Assembly: GCA_021307315.1 (NCBI GenBank)
Contig: JAJSPD010000029.1
Span: 310,001 to 374,000 of the forward strand
Direction: 5' to 3'
Origin: Bisporella sp. PMI_857
Taxonomy: Eukaryota; Ascomycota; Leotiomycetes; Helotiales; Helotiaceae
DNA: 64,000 nucleotides
This document shows, piece by piece, positions 36,416 to 47,405 of the stretch (its first letter is position 1; every line of letters begins with the position of its first letter). The notes beneath the pieces are model-generated. The model was not told the DNA's origin, searched no databases, and saw only the letters and a program-made list of their open reading frames with translations. The position numbers and the translations under genes were made by a program.

Positions 36416-37139
36416 GGTGCGCAAAGTGCATCCTCTCAACTGAATATCAGGCCAAGCTCAGAGCAGTGCAACATCAGGTTGAGAAACAACGATAAGTATT
36501 CAGTGGAATGAGTTTTCGTCAAGGTGGGTAGCATGACCATGATTGCTCTGCTTTGTTTTCAATGTACAGAATAAAATTCGTGTAATAAATGCATAATGCG
36601 GTGTCGGATTCTGTGCTCTGATCCGGGAAAGATTTCAAATCATCTCTAAAGCAAAGCGTGAATTGTAGCCACAAGATGCTTGATTTCTGTAGTCTCCTGG
36701 TTGGGAGCGCCGGACTTCAGTTGACTTGGCTTACCAATTGTCCCGAGAAAAATGAAGCTAAGACACAGAGGCTGTGAGAAGGTCACTTTAGAGTTCTCAG
36801 ATTGTACCGTGTCCAGTGGTTCAATCCGATGCTAAGAAGTCAGAGTTTCGCCTAGGGGCAATTTAACGAGTTCTGGTCAATTAGCGGCTTTGAAACTCAG
36901 AGGCACATCATACTCTCACGAGTACCTTGTGATTTAGGCGAGAGTAGAGTCAATCTATATCGTCGATACATTATAAATCTTGAGAGCCCCGGGGTAGGTG
37001 AGCCTCCGAAGTCCGAAGTGACATAAACTGATAGTATATATGATCAGGGCCAATTACTGAAGATGGGCAGGCACGCAGTTTTCTCCAACTTGAACACATC
37101 TATTCTTCTGCGACATATTTTACTTCCGCTCAACTCAAG
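36416..37139. other. Intergenic region with promoter of the oxidoreductase gene
   Basis: No gene seen. The start of the downstream gene is preceded by an AT-rich stretch and one GGGGTAG heptamer at about 36990-36997. Confidence 0.4.
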
Positions 37140-38150
37140 ATGGAAACAATGAAAGCATGGCGGTGCCGTTCGTCACCAGACCCGGTCGAGAAGAGATTGT
37201 TTTTATCCACTGCAGAAATTCCTAAACCAACGATCACCGATGACCAAGTCCTGGTCGAGACTTATAGCGCGGCCTTGAACCCCATCGAACACAAGATATT
37301 AGAACTAGACCTAGCTAGGAAGCTAATGTTCCGGTCACCTGTCACTCCTGGGATGGATGTTTGTGGCCGCGTCGCTGGGATTGGAAATAACGTGGATTCT
37401 TTTCGTGTTGGGGATATGGTCTATGGCGCTTGTGATGGAGTTTTTGGTGCTGGGTCTCTTGCACAGTTCGTCCCTATCTCGAAGCATTCGATCGCTCTAG
37501 TGCCAAAAGGGTTAGAGCCAGACGACATGGCTTCTATCGCTGTAGTCGGAATGACAACGTACCAAGGCTTGAAGCCACACGTGAAGGCAAAGAGCAGGGT
37601 CTTCATCAACGGTGGATCAGGAGGCACTGGCACAGTTTCTATACAGATTGCGAAGGCGCTTGGATGTCACGTTACGACCTCTTGCTCTACGGCTAACATC
37701 GAACTGTGTCGAAGTCTCGGAGCTGATGAGGTACTGGACTATAAGGCTGGTGATCTGGCCAAGCAGTTACAAAGCAAGGGGCAGGTTTTCGACCTTGTTC
37801 TCGATAACGTCGGGTCCCCGGCCAACTTGTACAAAGTATCGCACACCTTCCTTATACCAAGTGGCAACTTTGTCCAAGTCGGCGGGGGTATGAGTTTGAG
37901 CGACTTTAGACGATTAGGCGCTAACATGATGGTTCCTGGCTTCCTGGGAGGTGGCAAAAGGAAATACACTTTCGTCACGGCAAAAGCGAACGCTGCTTGT
38001 TTTGAGCAGCTTGCGGCATGGATGCAGGAGGGAAAGATGCGAGCAGTTTTAGATTCTACCTTTGAGTTTGATGATGTTCCTAAAGCATTTGCGCGGTTGA
38101 AAACTGGTAGAGCGAGGGGAAAGGTTGTAGTACGCGTAAGACGGCCATGA
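37140..38150 (+). CDS. MDR-family quinone oxidoreductase-like enzyme
   Basis: Zinc-independent medium-chain dehydrogenase/reductase, single exon, 336 residues. It is expected to use NADPH to reduce quinones or activated double bonds. The catalytic domain has ALNPIEHKI and PGMDVCGRVAGIG. The Rossmann part has GGSGGTGTVSIQIAKALGCHV (dinucleotide loop GGSGGTG) then SLGADEVLDYKAGD. The C-terminal MDR helix has DVPKAFARLKTGRARGKVVV. No structural-zinc cysteine cluster is present. It is intact and the leftmost intact enzyme of the accessory region. Similar proteins include trans-acting enoyl reductases of secondary-metabolite clusters, but no polyketide synthase is in the window. Confidence 0.9.
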   Translation: METMKAWRCRSSPDPVEKRLFLSTAEIPKPTITDDQVLVETYSAALNPIEHKILELDLARKLMFRSPVTPGMDVCGRVAGIGNNVDSFRVGDMVYGACDGVFGAGSLAQFVPISKHSIALVPKGLEPDDMASIAVVGMTTYQGLKPHVKAKSRVFINGGSGGTGTVSIQIAKALGCHVTTSCSTANIELCRSLGADEVLDYKAGDLAKQLQSKGQVFDLVLDNVGSPANLYKVSHTFLIPSGNFVQVGGGMSLSDFRRLGANMMVPGFLGGGKRKYTFVTAKANAACFEQLAAWMQEGKMRAVLDSTFEFDDVPKAFARLKTGRARGKVVVRVRRP

Positions 38151-38805
38151 AGTAACAGCCATGGGGTTGGTTGATAATGTGGAGGAGTTTTTTTGGAATT
38201 TTGAATTTTGAATTTTGGCTTTCACGTTCATGTTGTCCTTTTACAGATATAAAGTTTCTGCATCAGCGTACTCCATCTTTGTGACTCTGCCACGTTCGAG
38301 CCAGCATTGCTTATTCTTCAATCAACATAAAATCATGCTCACGATATTGGCATTATTCACTCCCTTCTGGCTTAGTTTGCAGGCCTAATGCAGGCCCAAT
38401 AGTCCAATTTCGCATAACCTTAATAATAATATAGGCGTGGCGCATACAGGGAACATGATCTAGGTACTAATTATTATCCAAGCCTCAAGGTTTAATAACA
38501 GCATGACCACATGGTTTATGAGCGCAGGGCCTATGTTAGGCGCTCCGGAACGCTAGCCTTGTGAAGTTACTGAGAAAGCGCTAGCGCACACTTGCCCCCC
38601 AAATGTCTCAGCTCGGCATAACTTGTCATTGCTCGGGCTCTTTAAACCAGATTAGTCATACTATATCTTTATTTGAAGCTCAGGGCAGGTTGTGTATGAA
38701 TAAACTCTGAAGATTTGCTTTTTCATAAATAAGAGCTATATTCTGCAAACCAATCGTTGCGTCTTTTGCCTTAATTCCAAACAAATTGACAACCATCATC
38801 TCAAA
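38151..38805. other. Intergenic stretch
   Basis: AT-rich spacer; a short direct repeat GAATTTTGAATTTTG follows the upstream stop codon. No gene seen. Confidence 0.4.
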
Positions 38806-39220
38806 ATGACTGTCAAATACACGGTTCGTAAATCCCATCATGTTTACTTCGAATGTTTACTACACACTAGCTGCTGCGGCCTCACCCAGCTTTTCATCTT
38901 CGGGGATTTACTAAGACTTCAATACAGATTCTGTTCACCCAAGAGGCGGTTTTTGACACAGACTACTATGTCAAAGTTCACATGCATCTGCTAGCCAAAT
39001 CAATCCCTTCGACGCTTGTGTCATAGGAGGTCAACACGTCAACACATCACCTACCGATGCGCCATTCTGCAGTCAGGCGCAAGTGGAATGGACTACCGAG
39101 GAGGCTTTCACTTCGCTACCCCTTTCCGAGGCCGGCCAAAAGGTCTTCGCAGACGTCTCGAACTTCAGCAAAGAGCCGCCAATTTTCATGAAGTTGCAAC
39201 CTCTCGCGAGCGGTGCTTGA
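38806..39220 (+). pseudogene. EthD-domain-like protein remnant
   Basis: Pieces resembling a small EthD-type dimeric alpha+beta barrel protein: MTVKYT (exon 1, 38806-38823), then after an intron ending at 38927 FDTDYYVKVHMHLLAKS, and further on AQVEWTTEEAFTSLPL and VFADVSNFSKEPPIF ending at 39220. The second and third blocks lie in different frames, and about 20 residues expected between them are missing. The first donor is GTTCGT. It is therefore probably a frameshifted or partly deleted gene. Relatives of this family act beside aromatic or polyketide oxidation enzymes. Confidence 0.55.
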
Positions 39221-39926
39221 ACAGAAGCAAAGTCAAGAAAAGAGATATGCTTTGGAGGTAAGACTTTTGTTTGCTCTGTCTTGGAATGTGGCCGTTTCAC
39301 TTGCGTCGTTCACAAAATTCTGACGGGCTTTCCAGCTCATCTTGTGTCAATGCGTGTGAATCTGGGTTAGCACTGATTGCCGTTCGGTTATCAGAAGGCA
39401 CAGAAGAATACACCAGTGCACGCATAGTGATATATTTTCTCCTATTGGGCTACAGCTCGCTCACTCTCTATATTTGAAGGCCCCTCTAAGTATTTAGCAA
39501 TCAATTGATCGCCTTCTTTCAGCTGAACGTGACGTGGTTGGGTCTTCCTGCGTCTTCTTGAGTCAAATCTTGTCAACGCCAAAGAGATGTTGGCAACTTG
39601 TCAGCTCTGATCTGGAATTATTTTGAGTTGTATCACAAAGTATTGAACCTGTTGAGGTCATCGAAAGTGGCTTGACATGTCCAAAGCATCTCCTCGAGCG
39701 GAATTATGGGCTTGAGCGTACTTCTTTCGGATGTTAGAGAACAAAGGATAAAGGAAAATAGATATCTAGATGACAATCACTGATATCCTTCGATATAGCT
39801 AGGACCGTTTGAATTATATTAATGAGCAAGTATCATGTGTAAATTGTTTTACTCTGGCCTAGACCCGTTGCGCAACTACGATGCTTCTGTCGCACTCTCT
39901 AGAGGCACTACAATAGGACTGGAATG
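39221..39926. other. Intergenic stretch
   Basis: No gene recognised; AT-rich near the 3' end of the neighbouring regulator. Confidence 0.4.
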
Positions 39927-41396
39927 TCAAGCGGCCAAAGCATAACACCCAACCATTGAGTAGACTAGCCAGTAATTCACTTCAGGCGTAAGCCTCAGCA
40001 TAGTGGCAACATCCTTTGCAATCTTCATTGTACCAGCCTCAGCCATATGATCCATAACGTGAATAGCCCAATTCCGCAGAGCGTGACTTGTTGACAGCTG
40101 TGCAGCAATGTAAAGCGGTGGGATGAGAGTATAGCATTGTAGCGTTTGCGACGACGAGAATGGCGTCTCGTTGCCCTGCCGAGCTCCGGGCAAAACGAAG
40201 TGGGCAACTGCTGCGCATATTTGTTCCGCCAGCACCTCGATAGCTTTGGCAGCATCACTTCTCAGAACAGACAGTTCGGGTGGGCAATGCTTCATAATTA
40301 TGTTGCTAAGCAATAAGCGTACTGTCCGAAATGCGTTCCGAACTTGCGTCACAAAGTGGTCTTGGTAAACATCATAAGAGCTGCCGAAGAGTAGTGGGTG
40401 TGCTGATATAAATACACTTTGAGGGGCCCAAAAGGGCGGTAACGTCGTTTCCAAGCTCTCAAGCTGCCTATCCAATTTCTTGGCCCTCCCAGCAATTTCT
40501 GACGAGCAGGTGATTCGAAGACTGGCAATATCAGCTTGCAGATTGACCACATCAACTACGATCGCAGCAAAGTCCCATTTCGTATCGCCGACAAGAGAGG
40601 ATAAGTCTTCACGCAAAGAAATCAAGGCATCTGGGATCCGCATACTAACTGCTCCGCAACTGATGGCTAAAGTCATCGCTAGTCGAGCTGCTAGTCGACG
40701 ACTAGTATGGCTAGTAATAAGTCTATCTCCGCAGCTCTTGATTAACGAAACTGCGCCTACGACATGACTCATCCATGCCATTGAGCTTAGTGGATCTTGG
40801 TTGACTAGTTTCTCATAGAGATCGAGCAATAGAGCCGACTGTAGGGTCTCATCGGTCGCAGAGATCTCTGGTATGCGCAGTGCTTGACTGACCTTCTGAA
40901 GGGCAGCCACATATTTCTCCTTTGCCAGCTGTCTCAAATGCGGAGCATTAGACCGGAAAGACAGAAATGCCATGCTAACTGCACCAACGCTTGCAGCTAG
41001 ATGGCCTGTTGCAGAAGCCTGCCTACAGAGTGGAGCCAGAAATTCATAACTCCGCGAAAATCCAAATATGTAATCGGTGAAGAAGGCCTCTCGAGCACGA
41101 ACCTCCCAGCTCAGTTGCAATGTTTGGGGTGAGGGAGATGGTGCCTCGACCTGCCGTGCTGACGCCTTCTTCTTCGTCGGAACGGTCTCATCGCGGATGA
41201 TTAGCTCGTTGGGGTTACGATATCCATGGCAGAAGAGCTTTGCTCTCTGACACTGGCTACAGCTGCTACGGCGCAGGTCGCACTATATTTAGCGTTAGAC
41301 TTACTGATAGGTTGATCGACTCTGTATCTAACCTACACGAAGCTTCCTCTTTCTGCATGGGAGGCAGTCGCTTGAGGGCTTTCCCAAATACACCAT
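39927..41396 (-). CDS. Zn2Cys6 transcription factor, candidate cluster regulator
   Basis: Nuclear zinc-cluster regulator of 471 residues in two exons (41396-41337 and 41282-39927; intron 54 nt). The intron splits the zinc cluster: CLPCRKRKLR in exon 1, then CDLRRSSCSQCQRAKLFC in exon 2, with all six cysteines present. A basic linker (TKKKASARQ) and a helical fungal TF domain (from WEVRAREAFFTDYIFGFSR to the C-terminus) follow; this later domain resembles the DUF3468/Fungal_trans_2 type. It lies among enzymes of the accessory region and diverges from the SDR gene, so local regulation is plausible but inferred. Confidence 0.92.
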
Positions 41397-42231
41397 TGCT
41401 GAATGAGAGGGGGGATGGGCAGGAGCTAACCCCCCGTTGAAATTACTCGATTTGGTGAGACAACAGCTGATTGGTCCGGAAAGGAAAGAAAAGAAACAGG
41501 ATGCAGGTGACTTTCATTAGGTTCGCTTGCTGTCCGAGTGATGTCCGTTGTCCGCTGTGTTGTGTGTGGGTTCCCTCAGGTCCCATATCCCAGAGCCCTG
41601 ATGTTTCGTCCTGTCACCTGTGCATATCGTACTGGCGGAAGGAAGCAATGAAGAGTGGTGTAGAGGGGGTTGGAGGGAGTCGAAATAGGCCCAGCGAGAG
41701 AGTGGTCGTAAAAAGGGCTGCAATGCTTGATGTGGTCTAATCCCAAAGAAGAAGGAGTTCCGGTGACGTCAAGTCGGTACCACCACACCACGCCATACCA
41801 TACCATCCCAATCCCAATCCCAATCCCTACCTGCATACTGAAATAAGGTTGCGGGAGCCTTGCCTCATTGAGAGTAGTTCCTTGCTGGGACTCGATGCCA
41901 CTTCTGTCCCCTCGCGCTTCTCAATTCTGAATAATTAAATTTGAAGGGGAGTTAAATCCGAGTCCTAAGCCCGAATATGTGCGAAAGCCGTTATCACAGA
42001 ATGTGTTCCGGAACGCGAGCCTTATTCAGCCCAGCAATGATAACTTCGTAAATAGCGGTTTGCACACTGCAAAGGATGATTCTCATGACTTTGTCCGGTT
42101 TCGGAGAAGTTAATTTCCCAGCATGTATAAAACCCGTCGCTCTGTCTCACAGCGCATCACGAGAATACGCCTAGAACCTTGAAAACTACGGTGAATGTGT
42201 ATCTGCAAACCATACCTTCCAGTCTCACGAT
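41397..42231. promoter_or_regulatory. Divergent intergenic region between regulator and SDR
   Basis: 835 bp separating two divergent genes, hence both promoters. It contains a short CCCAAT-type direct repeat (about 41805-41826, CCCAAT three times) and a TATAAAA at about 42125, roughly 105 bp before the SDR start. Confidence 0.5.
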
Positions 42232-43132
42232 ATGGCCTTTCAGTACAAGCGAGTGCTCCTTGTCGGGGCCACCTCTGGCATAGGGGCTGCCATGGCAGAT
42301 AAACTCATCTTGGAGGGAGCGAAGGTGATTGCGGTTGGGCGCCGTCAAGAGAGATTGGACGAATTTGTACAGAAACATGGAGCTGAAAACGCCGCCGGGG
42401 TTCGATACGACGTCACGAATAGAGCTGGCTTGGATGTTTTTGTGAACGGGTGAGTGTGTGTGGTATCAGATTCTCTGAGCGGTCAGACTAACTGCCAACA
42501 GAATTGTAAATAAGTACCCGGATCTCGATTGTGTCTTTCTCAACTCGGGCGTGCAGAATCAGGTTCGGCTTTCGAGACCTTTGGATGTTGATCTAGATGC
42601 CTTTCATGAAGAGATTAGCACGAACTTCTCTCGTCTGGTAGATCTATCGATCAAATTCCTCCCGCATCTGTTGTCGAAGCCGTTTCCTACCGCATTGGTT
42701 GTCACTGGCACTCTACTAGCACTTATCCCTGCTGTAACGATGCCGGCATATAGTGCTTCGAAAGCCGCTCTGAGCGCGTATATTTACTGTCTCCGTCGTC
42801 AGCACCAAGGGTCCAATACGAAAATCATCGAGATCTGGCCTCCAGTCGTACAAAGTAAGTTAGCTGTTTCACATGAGAAAATATTTCAATGGGGGGACGT
42901 CAACTAAGTTGGAATAGCCGAGCTTCACGACTATATGGGAGAACGAGGTCGGGCTTTTGGTATGCCCACTGCGGCTTTCATCGAGCAAGCATGGGCGCAA
43001 TTGGAGGCTGGGTCAGACCATGTCATCGTTGGCGCTGCTGGACCGGAAGATTCGTTCAAGAAAATTGTGAAGCTGCGAAAAGAGAGCTTTGATTCACTAT
43101 CAGGCCTTTTGTTAGCCCATTTCCAACTGTAA
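42232..43132 (+). CDS. Short-chain dehydrogenase/reductase
   Basis: NAD(P)-dependent SDR of 261 residues, three exons: 42232-42449, 42502-42854 and 42918-43132. The cofactor motif is GATSGIG near residue 13, followed by AVGRRQERL (Arg pair suggesting NADPH). The NNAG region is replaced by NSGVQNQ. The catalytic tyrosine/lysine is YSASKAA. VVQTELHDYMGERGRAFGMP follows across the last intron, typical of fungal DltE-like SDRs. The Ser of the triad lies in the VVTGTLLAL segment, where Ser is replaced by Thr, so activity may be altered. It diverges from the Zn2Cys6 gene. Confidence 0.9.
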
Positions 43133-43877
43133 TTTACATTGACCCCTCAAACACTCCTGCAGCCTTGTAACAACTCTTTGAGCTGTTTAGTTTTCAATCA
43201 GCGGATAACCATCGCAGCTCGCTAGTCTATATGTTTTGAAAGACAGCGTGCAGCAAATACAGCTCCGAAAGTCCCAGCGCAATGGCAGTTGTGGAGAATG
43301 CAAGAGAACCTTAGCAACACAAGTCCGGGGTTGACTGTGAAAAGGGCTAGGCTGCTAACCCCGCTTCTCCATGAAATCCTGCAGCCTCTCTACGGGATTG
43401 GGACGCCTGACCTAGCTGACTACCAGTAGCTAGCTTAGGGCAAGTTGAACGGGCGGTCCATCGACTTTGATCATAACTCAGCATCCTTGGAGTCGGCAGA
43501 GATTGATGCCGAACTTGACTCCGCAGCGAGAGCCTCATCAGCCTGATCCAATTCCCAAATATATGTTCGAAAAGTTTTTATCCACCCAGCTGCGAATAAT
43601 GATCATATCCTACGTGGCACACAATGATACTGTTTGACGAGCGATCAATTTTGTACAGGCTCACACTCCCCTATAGTATCCTGGCGCGCCGAGCTTAGTC
43701 TAGATGAAGTCGAAAACAGATAACTCCTGGTGCTATTCCTCCAGCAGCATACATGCCCGCGTTGCAGCCTTGGCTTCACGTTCTTGACCGAGCTATTGAC
43801 CATCCGCACACTTATAGTAGCTCCTCTGGTGATACTAACAGTGGGGTAAGCAGACTCAGAGTTTCTCGCTGTGCCCT

Positions 43878-43887
43878 CTACCCCACC
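43878..43887 (+). promoter_or_regulatory. CTACCCCACC motif, amidohydrolase promoter
   Basis: Exact 10-mer shared with 47213-47222 (reverse) and 61408-61417. It lies 64 bp before the first possible start of the amidohydrolase. Function as a regulator site is inference. Confidence 0.4.
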
Positions 43888-43950
43888 AGGGTGCAATTGG
43901 TTGACTCCAGGCTGGGATAGAGAAAAGGGATTCTTAAGTATATTAATCAG

Positions 43951-45153
43951 GTGATGCCCCCCGACGTGAAAGGGGAATACCATGCGCAGCTGACGAAAGC
44001 GACTATGTCTTCCCTTTTCAACAAGATGAACAGTATTCTTTTGATCACGATCATGCTCATGAGTTCCTCGCCTCTGGCACTGGCTTTGGACACACGCACT
44101 CCGCCTGCCCCCTACTCCGGGCCAATCATTGATTTCCAGACACATGCCCTCAAGCCCAACTATGCCAATTCCACAGCCCAATCCATTCTGGCATCTCCAG
44201 CCATTCAAGGTTCGACTGCTGACGACATTTTGTACCGCATCATTCCTGGCCTGGCTGACAACCTGACATCGCCTGCTCGCATCGCGGCGCTTGGTAAAAA
44301 TAACGTCCATGTGGTCACCGTGAACACGTTCTTCCCGCCGCTCCCAGCTACAGCTTTGATTGCTGCTGCGAATGAAATAAATGAATGGATGGCTCAACGT
44401 GTCGCAACCCAAAGACGCATGATTGGCTTCGCAACGATTCCTTCACCACCGGCGCTTGCTAAGCAGGACGCGGCTAACGGCACAACGAAATACGCACAGC
44501 AAGGGGTGCAAGTCCTCCGCCGTGCCATCACCGAGCTGGGCTTGAAGGGCGTATTGTTCGCTTCCAACTACGAAAATGTCTTTCTGGGAGACCCGTCCTT
44601 CCAGCCCTATTTCGCTCTCGCCGCAGAACTCAATATCCCAGTCCTCGTCCATCCTGCGGTCCAACCAGTCGAGCAACCCTTTATCAATCGGAAGAATATC
44701 CCTGCATACACGGGCTACTTGGATGACCAAAGGACGACTCTGCTGGACCTCATCATGGCAGGGACATTAGAGAATTATCCTTACCTTAAACTTATCGTAA
44801 CCCACCTCGCAGGTGGTGTGCTGACCAGCCTCGGCCGCTTGCGACACCTTATGGGCATATGGCCGGCCGACCCCTGGTACATTGACTTGACTGGGAATAA
44901 ACGCGTGTTACCACATCCTATAAAATATTACTTTCAGAAGGTTTACTACGACTGCAACAACGCCGAGTTGGAGGACCTCAAGCTTTATTCTTCAGTTGTC
45001 GGGCCGGACCGTCTACTGACTGGGACGGACTTCCCTTGGACCAACGACATATTCTCACGGGAAGTGCTGGGCAGGGTGGACCGTCGGCTACAGGGTAAGC
45101 TAGCCTATAACAACGGTGCCAAACTCCTCGGCCTCCCCACCCTTCCTTTGTAA
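43951..45153 (+). CDS. Amidohydrolase-2 family (ACMSD/hydroxybenzoate decarboxylase-like), signal-like N-terminus
   Basis: Single-exon protein of 400 residues in the TIM-barrel amidohydrolase family that includes 2-amino-3-carboxymuconate semialdehyde decarboxylase and gamma-resorcylate decarboxylase. These release CO2 from aromatic or muconate acids with a divalent metal. Visible features: DFQTHALKP (the first metal motif, with QTH where HxH is usual), GLKGVLFASNY, PVLVHPAVQP (metal His), LKLIVTHLAGG and the LLTGTDFPWT aspartate near the C-terminus. The hydrophobic run MNSILLITIMLMSSSPLALA resembles a signal peptide if translation starts at 44026; ATG 43951 and 44005 are alternatives. A secreted or vesicular location is unusual for this family. 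Confidence 0.85.
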   Translation: MMPPDVKGEYHAQLTKATMSSLFNKMNSILLITIMLMSSSPLALALDTRTPPAPYSGPIIDFQTHALKPNYANSTAQSILASPAIQGSTADDILYRIIPGLADNLTSPARIAALGKNNVHVVTVNTFFPPLPATALIAAANEINEWMAQRVATQRRMIGFATIPSPPALAKQDAANGTTKYAQQGVQVLRRAITELGLKGVLFASNYENVFLGDPSFQPYFALAAELNIPVLVHPAVQPVEQPFINRKNIPAYTGYLDDQRTTLLDLIMAGTLENYPYLKLIVTHLAGGVLTSLGRLRHLMGIWPADPWYIDLTGNKRVLPHPIKYYFQKVYYDCNNAELEDLKLYSSVVGPDRLLTGTDFPWTNDIFSREVLGRVDRRLQGKLAYNNGAKLLGLPTLPL

Positions 45154-45713
45154 AAAAAAAGAGTCGGAGAAGCCCTTGGACAACTAGTAGACTTAATACT
45201 GTCAGGATGGGAATGCCTTGGTTCTATACGGCCTAGCTGTATGCCACAATGAATATATGCCAGGGCGACCTGCCCCTCACTGTATTTGTATGACCGTTCT
45301 CGCTTGCATTCCGTCGTGCCCTGACCTCACTGCGGGCACCTCATCATCGCTATTCGCGAGTCGTCAGCCAGGCTGGGAGTTTCTAGCACCGTGATTTATT
45401 CCTTCAAAGCCGTGAAATCTGTCAGGGGATTGCAGCTATAACAGCTATGTAGCACCGATATGAGAAGAGGTGTCTTGAAGAACGAGCGAGTAAAGTCGTT
45501 AGAGGCGTTATTTCCACCTCGTTAAGGTATTATATGTAATCACTAATATAATATCGTTTATAAAGGCGCCTTTGCAACAGGAAATCGGCCTGCGCTAGAG
45601 GAAGCGAGAGAGGAAATACGACACTATGATTCACTTTATTCACCTCAAGACGCAGCTCTAGTCAATTAATTGGCATATTTACAGAAAACCAAGTAGTCCT
45701 TTCAACTATCTAG
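45154..45713. other. Intergenic stretch between convergent genes
   Basis: 3' flanks of the amidohydrolase and the alcohol dehydrogenase. No gene seen. Confidence 0.4.
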
Positions 45714-46781
45714 CTATGGTAACAGAAGTATCTTTCCGATATGATTTTGCTCTTCAAGCTTCTTGTGTGCGAGTTGAACATCTTCAAGTGGGAACTTTTC
45801 CGAAATGACCGGATTGATCTTTCCCTCCGCTAACAGCCTTATTACTCTTGCTTGCTCCTCTCTTGTCGACCCTCTCGACCCTAGCAAATCCAGGTGTTTT
45901 GCGAAGGCAAGCACGATATCAAGCTCAATCTTTGAACCTCCCATACTTGCCCCCATCACAACTCTGGCGCCTAGTTTCGCCACATGCATTCCTAGTGTAA
46001 GCATTGCTCCACCCACAAGGTCGAGTACAACGTCGGGGCCTAGTCCTCCCGTGTGTTTTCGGATTTGCTGTTGGATGTCCACATCGCGATAGTTCAGAAC
46101 AATGTCCGCACCTGCATCGAACAGCGCTCCCTTCTTGCTAAGAGAGCCGGTCAATCCAATCACTGGACCTGCTCCTGCCAGCTTAGCTAGCTGCAGGCCG
46201 GCCGTGCCCATCCCACTTGAAGCACCGGTTATGAGGACGGAATCGCCTGGACGTATTTTGGCTCGAGCATCAACCATATGGAGCACAGACGAGTACGACC
46301 AGAGACAAGGTGCTAGCTTATCATAAGGCAGATCCGCCGGCGCCTTCAACACAGTGCTAGCCGGCCGCACGATGTACTGTGCATAAGAACCCCACGCTTT
46401 GTGGCCGGGAATCTCGACAGTAGGGCATAAATTGTCAAAACCCTTTACGCAAAACTCACAAGATCCGCAAGCAGGGGCCGTCATCTGAACAACTCGGTCC
46501 CCAACGCTGAACGTCTTCACCTCTGAACCAACAGCGACGATATCACCGGCGGCCTCGCGGCCTAGCTGAAAAGGAAGGCTGAAAACTTGATCACGACCGG
46601 GGATCCCCTTGAGATGGCCTTTGCGATATTCCAAATCCCACCATGTCACAGTAGCCGCGTGGACACGAATTAAAACCTCGAGAGCGGATGGGGAGGGGAT
46701 AGGGTGCTTTTCGACCTTGAGAACTTCAGGCCCACCATATTCGTATAGCCGTACCGCTGTCATCGTAGCTGAGTCGGCCAT
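45714..46781 (-). CDS. Zinc-type MDR alcohol dehydrogenase
   Basis: Single-exon medium-chain dehydrogenase of 355 residues. The four-cysteine structural zinc loop CGSCEFCVKGFDNLC is present. The N-terminal catalytic domain has LGREAAGDIVAVG (GHE-type motif with R in place of H) and the Rossmann part ITGASSGMGTAGLQLAKLAG. The usual catalytic-zinc Cys is replaced (TVTWWDLEYRKG), as in quinone-reductase-like members, so the redox substrate is open. It is convergent with the amidohydrolase. Its promoter carries four copies of a 16-bp repeat. Confidence 0.9.
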   Translation of the reverse strand: MADSATMTAVRLYEYGGPEVLKVEKHPIPSPSALEVLIRVHAATVTWWDLEYRKGHLKGIPGRDQVFSLPFQLGREAAGDIVAVGSEVKTFSVGDRVVQMTAPACGSCEFCVKGFDNLCPTVEIPGHKAWGSYAQYIVRPASTVLKAPADLPYDKLAPCLWSYSSVLHMVDARAKIRPGDSVLITGASSGMGTAGLQLAKLAGAGPVIGLTGSLSKKGALFDAGADIVLNYRDVDIQQQIRKHTGGLGPDVVLDLVGGAMLTLGMHVAKLGARVVMGASMGGSKIELDIVLAFAKHLDLLGSRGSTREEQARVIRLLAEGKINPVISEKFPLEDVQLAHKKLEEQNHIGKILLLP

Positions 46782-46853
46782 TATGCTGGGTGTGCGACTG
46801 ACTGGCCGTTTAATGTGGGAGCTGCTGCGACGAGGTGATTTGGAAGATTGTTT

Positions 46854-46917
46854 GACTTGAAGATTGCTCGACTTGAAGATTGCTCGACTTGGAGATTGCT
46901 CGGCTTGAAGATTTCGC
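46854..46917. repeat. 16-bp tandem repeat, four copies, upstream of the ADH gene
   Basis: Units GACTTGAAGATTGCTC (twice), GACTTGGAGATTGCTC and GGCTTGAAGATTTC in tandem, starting 73 bp before the ADH start codon on the opposite strand. Could be a minisatellite or an iterated regulator site. Confidence 0.85.
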
Positions 46918-47212
46918 AGAGATTATAAGAGGTTTGAAAATATCGTAGTAGAGTTGCTTCGAACTTTTCACTTCATTGAGAATTAGAGAGCTGAGACCAT
47001 GTGCCAGCAGGTTTCATGGCCTCTCCTTCCCCATGGAAACAAGCCATGCGGCCTCTTCGGTACTCACTAAGGCCGACACATGCTAAGGCGAGCAATAGGG
47101 AAGGTTTCCCGTCACCTAGAATTACACTTCGTAACACCCTATCACCAGATTTGGCCTCAAAGACCCAAAGGAGTGGGGTTCATGGCCAATACACCCTTGT
47201 TTTTCTGGGGTC

Positions 47213-47222
47213 GGTGGGGTAG
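47213..47222 (-). promoter_or_regulatory. CTACCCCACC motif (reverse), ADH/P450-remnant intergenic region
   Basis: Exact reverse-strand copy of the 10-mer at 43878 and 61408. It lies 184 bp before the P450 remnant and about 430 bp upstream of the ADH start. A related ATGGGGTAAGG follows at 47232. Confidence 0.4.
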
Positions 47223-47405
47223 TCTTGGCGATATGGGGTAAGGCCGCCACCAAAGCTTATTTGGACTGTGTCCAGCATGGGTCGGCTGCAAATAGTCTAT
47301 CTGACTCTATCCTCAGCCATTGGAGGAGCATAGTACAAATAATGTCCCGTCTTCCAAGCGACTGGCAGTGTACCCAAAGCAGCTCTCCCTTCCAAGATTT
47401 CCAAG

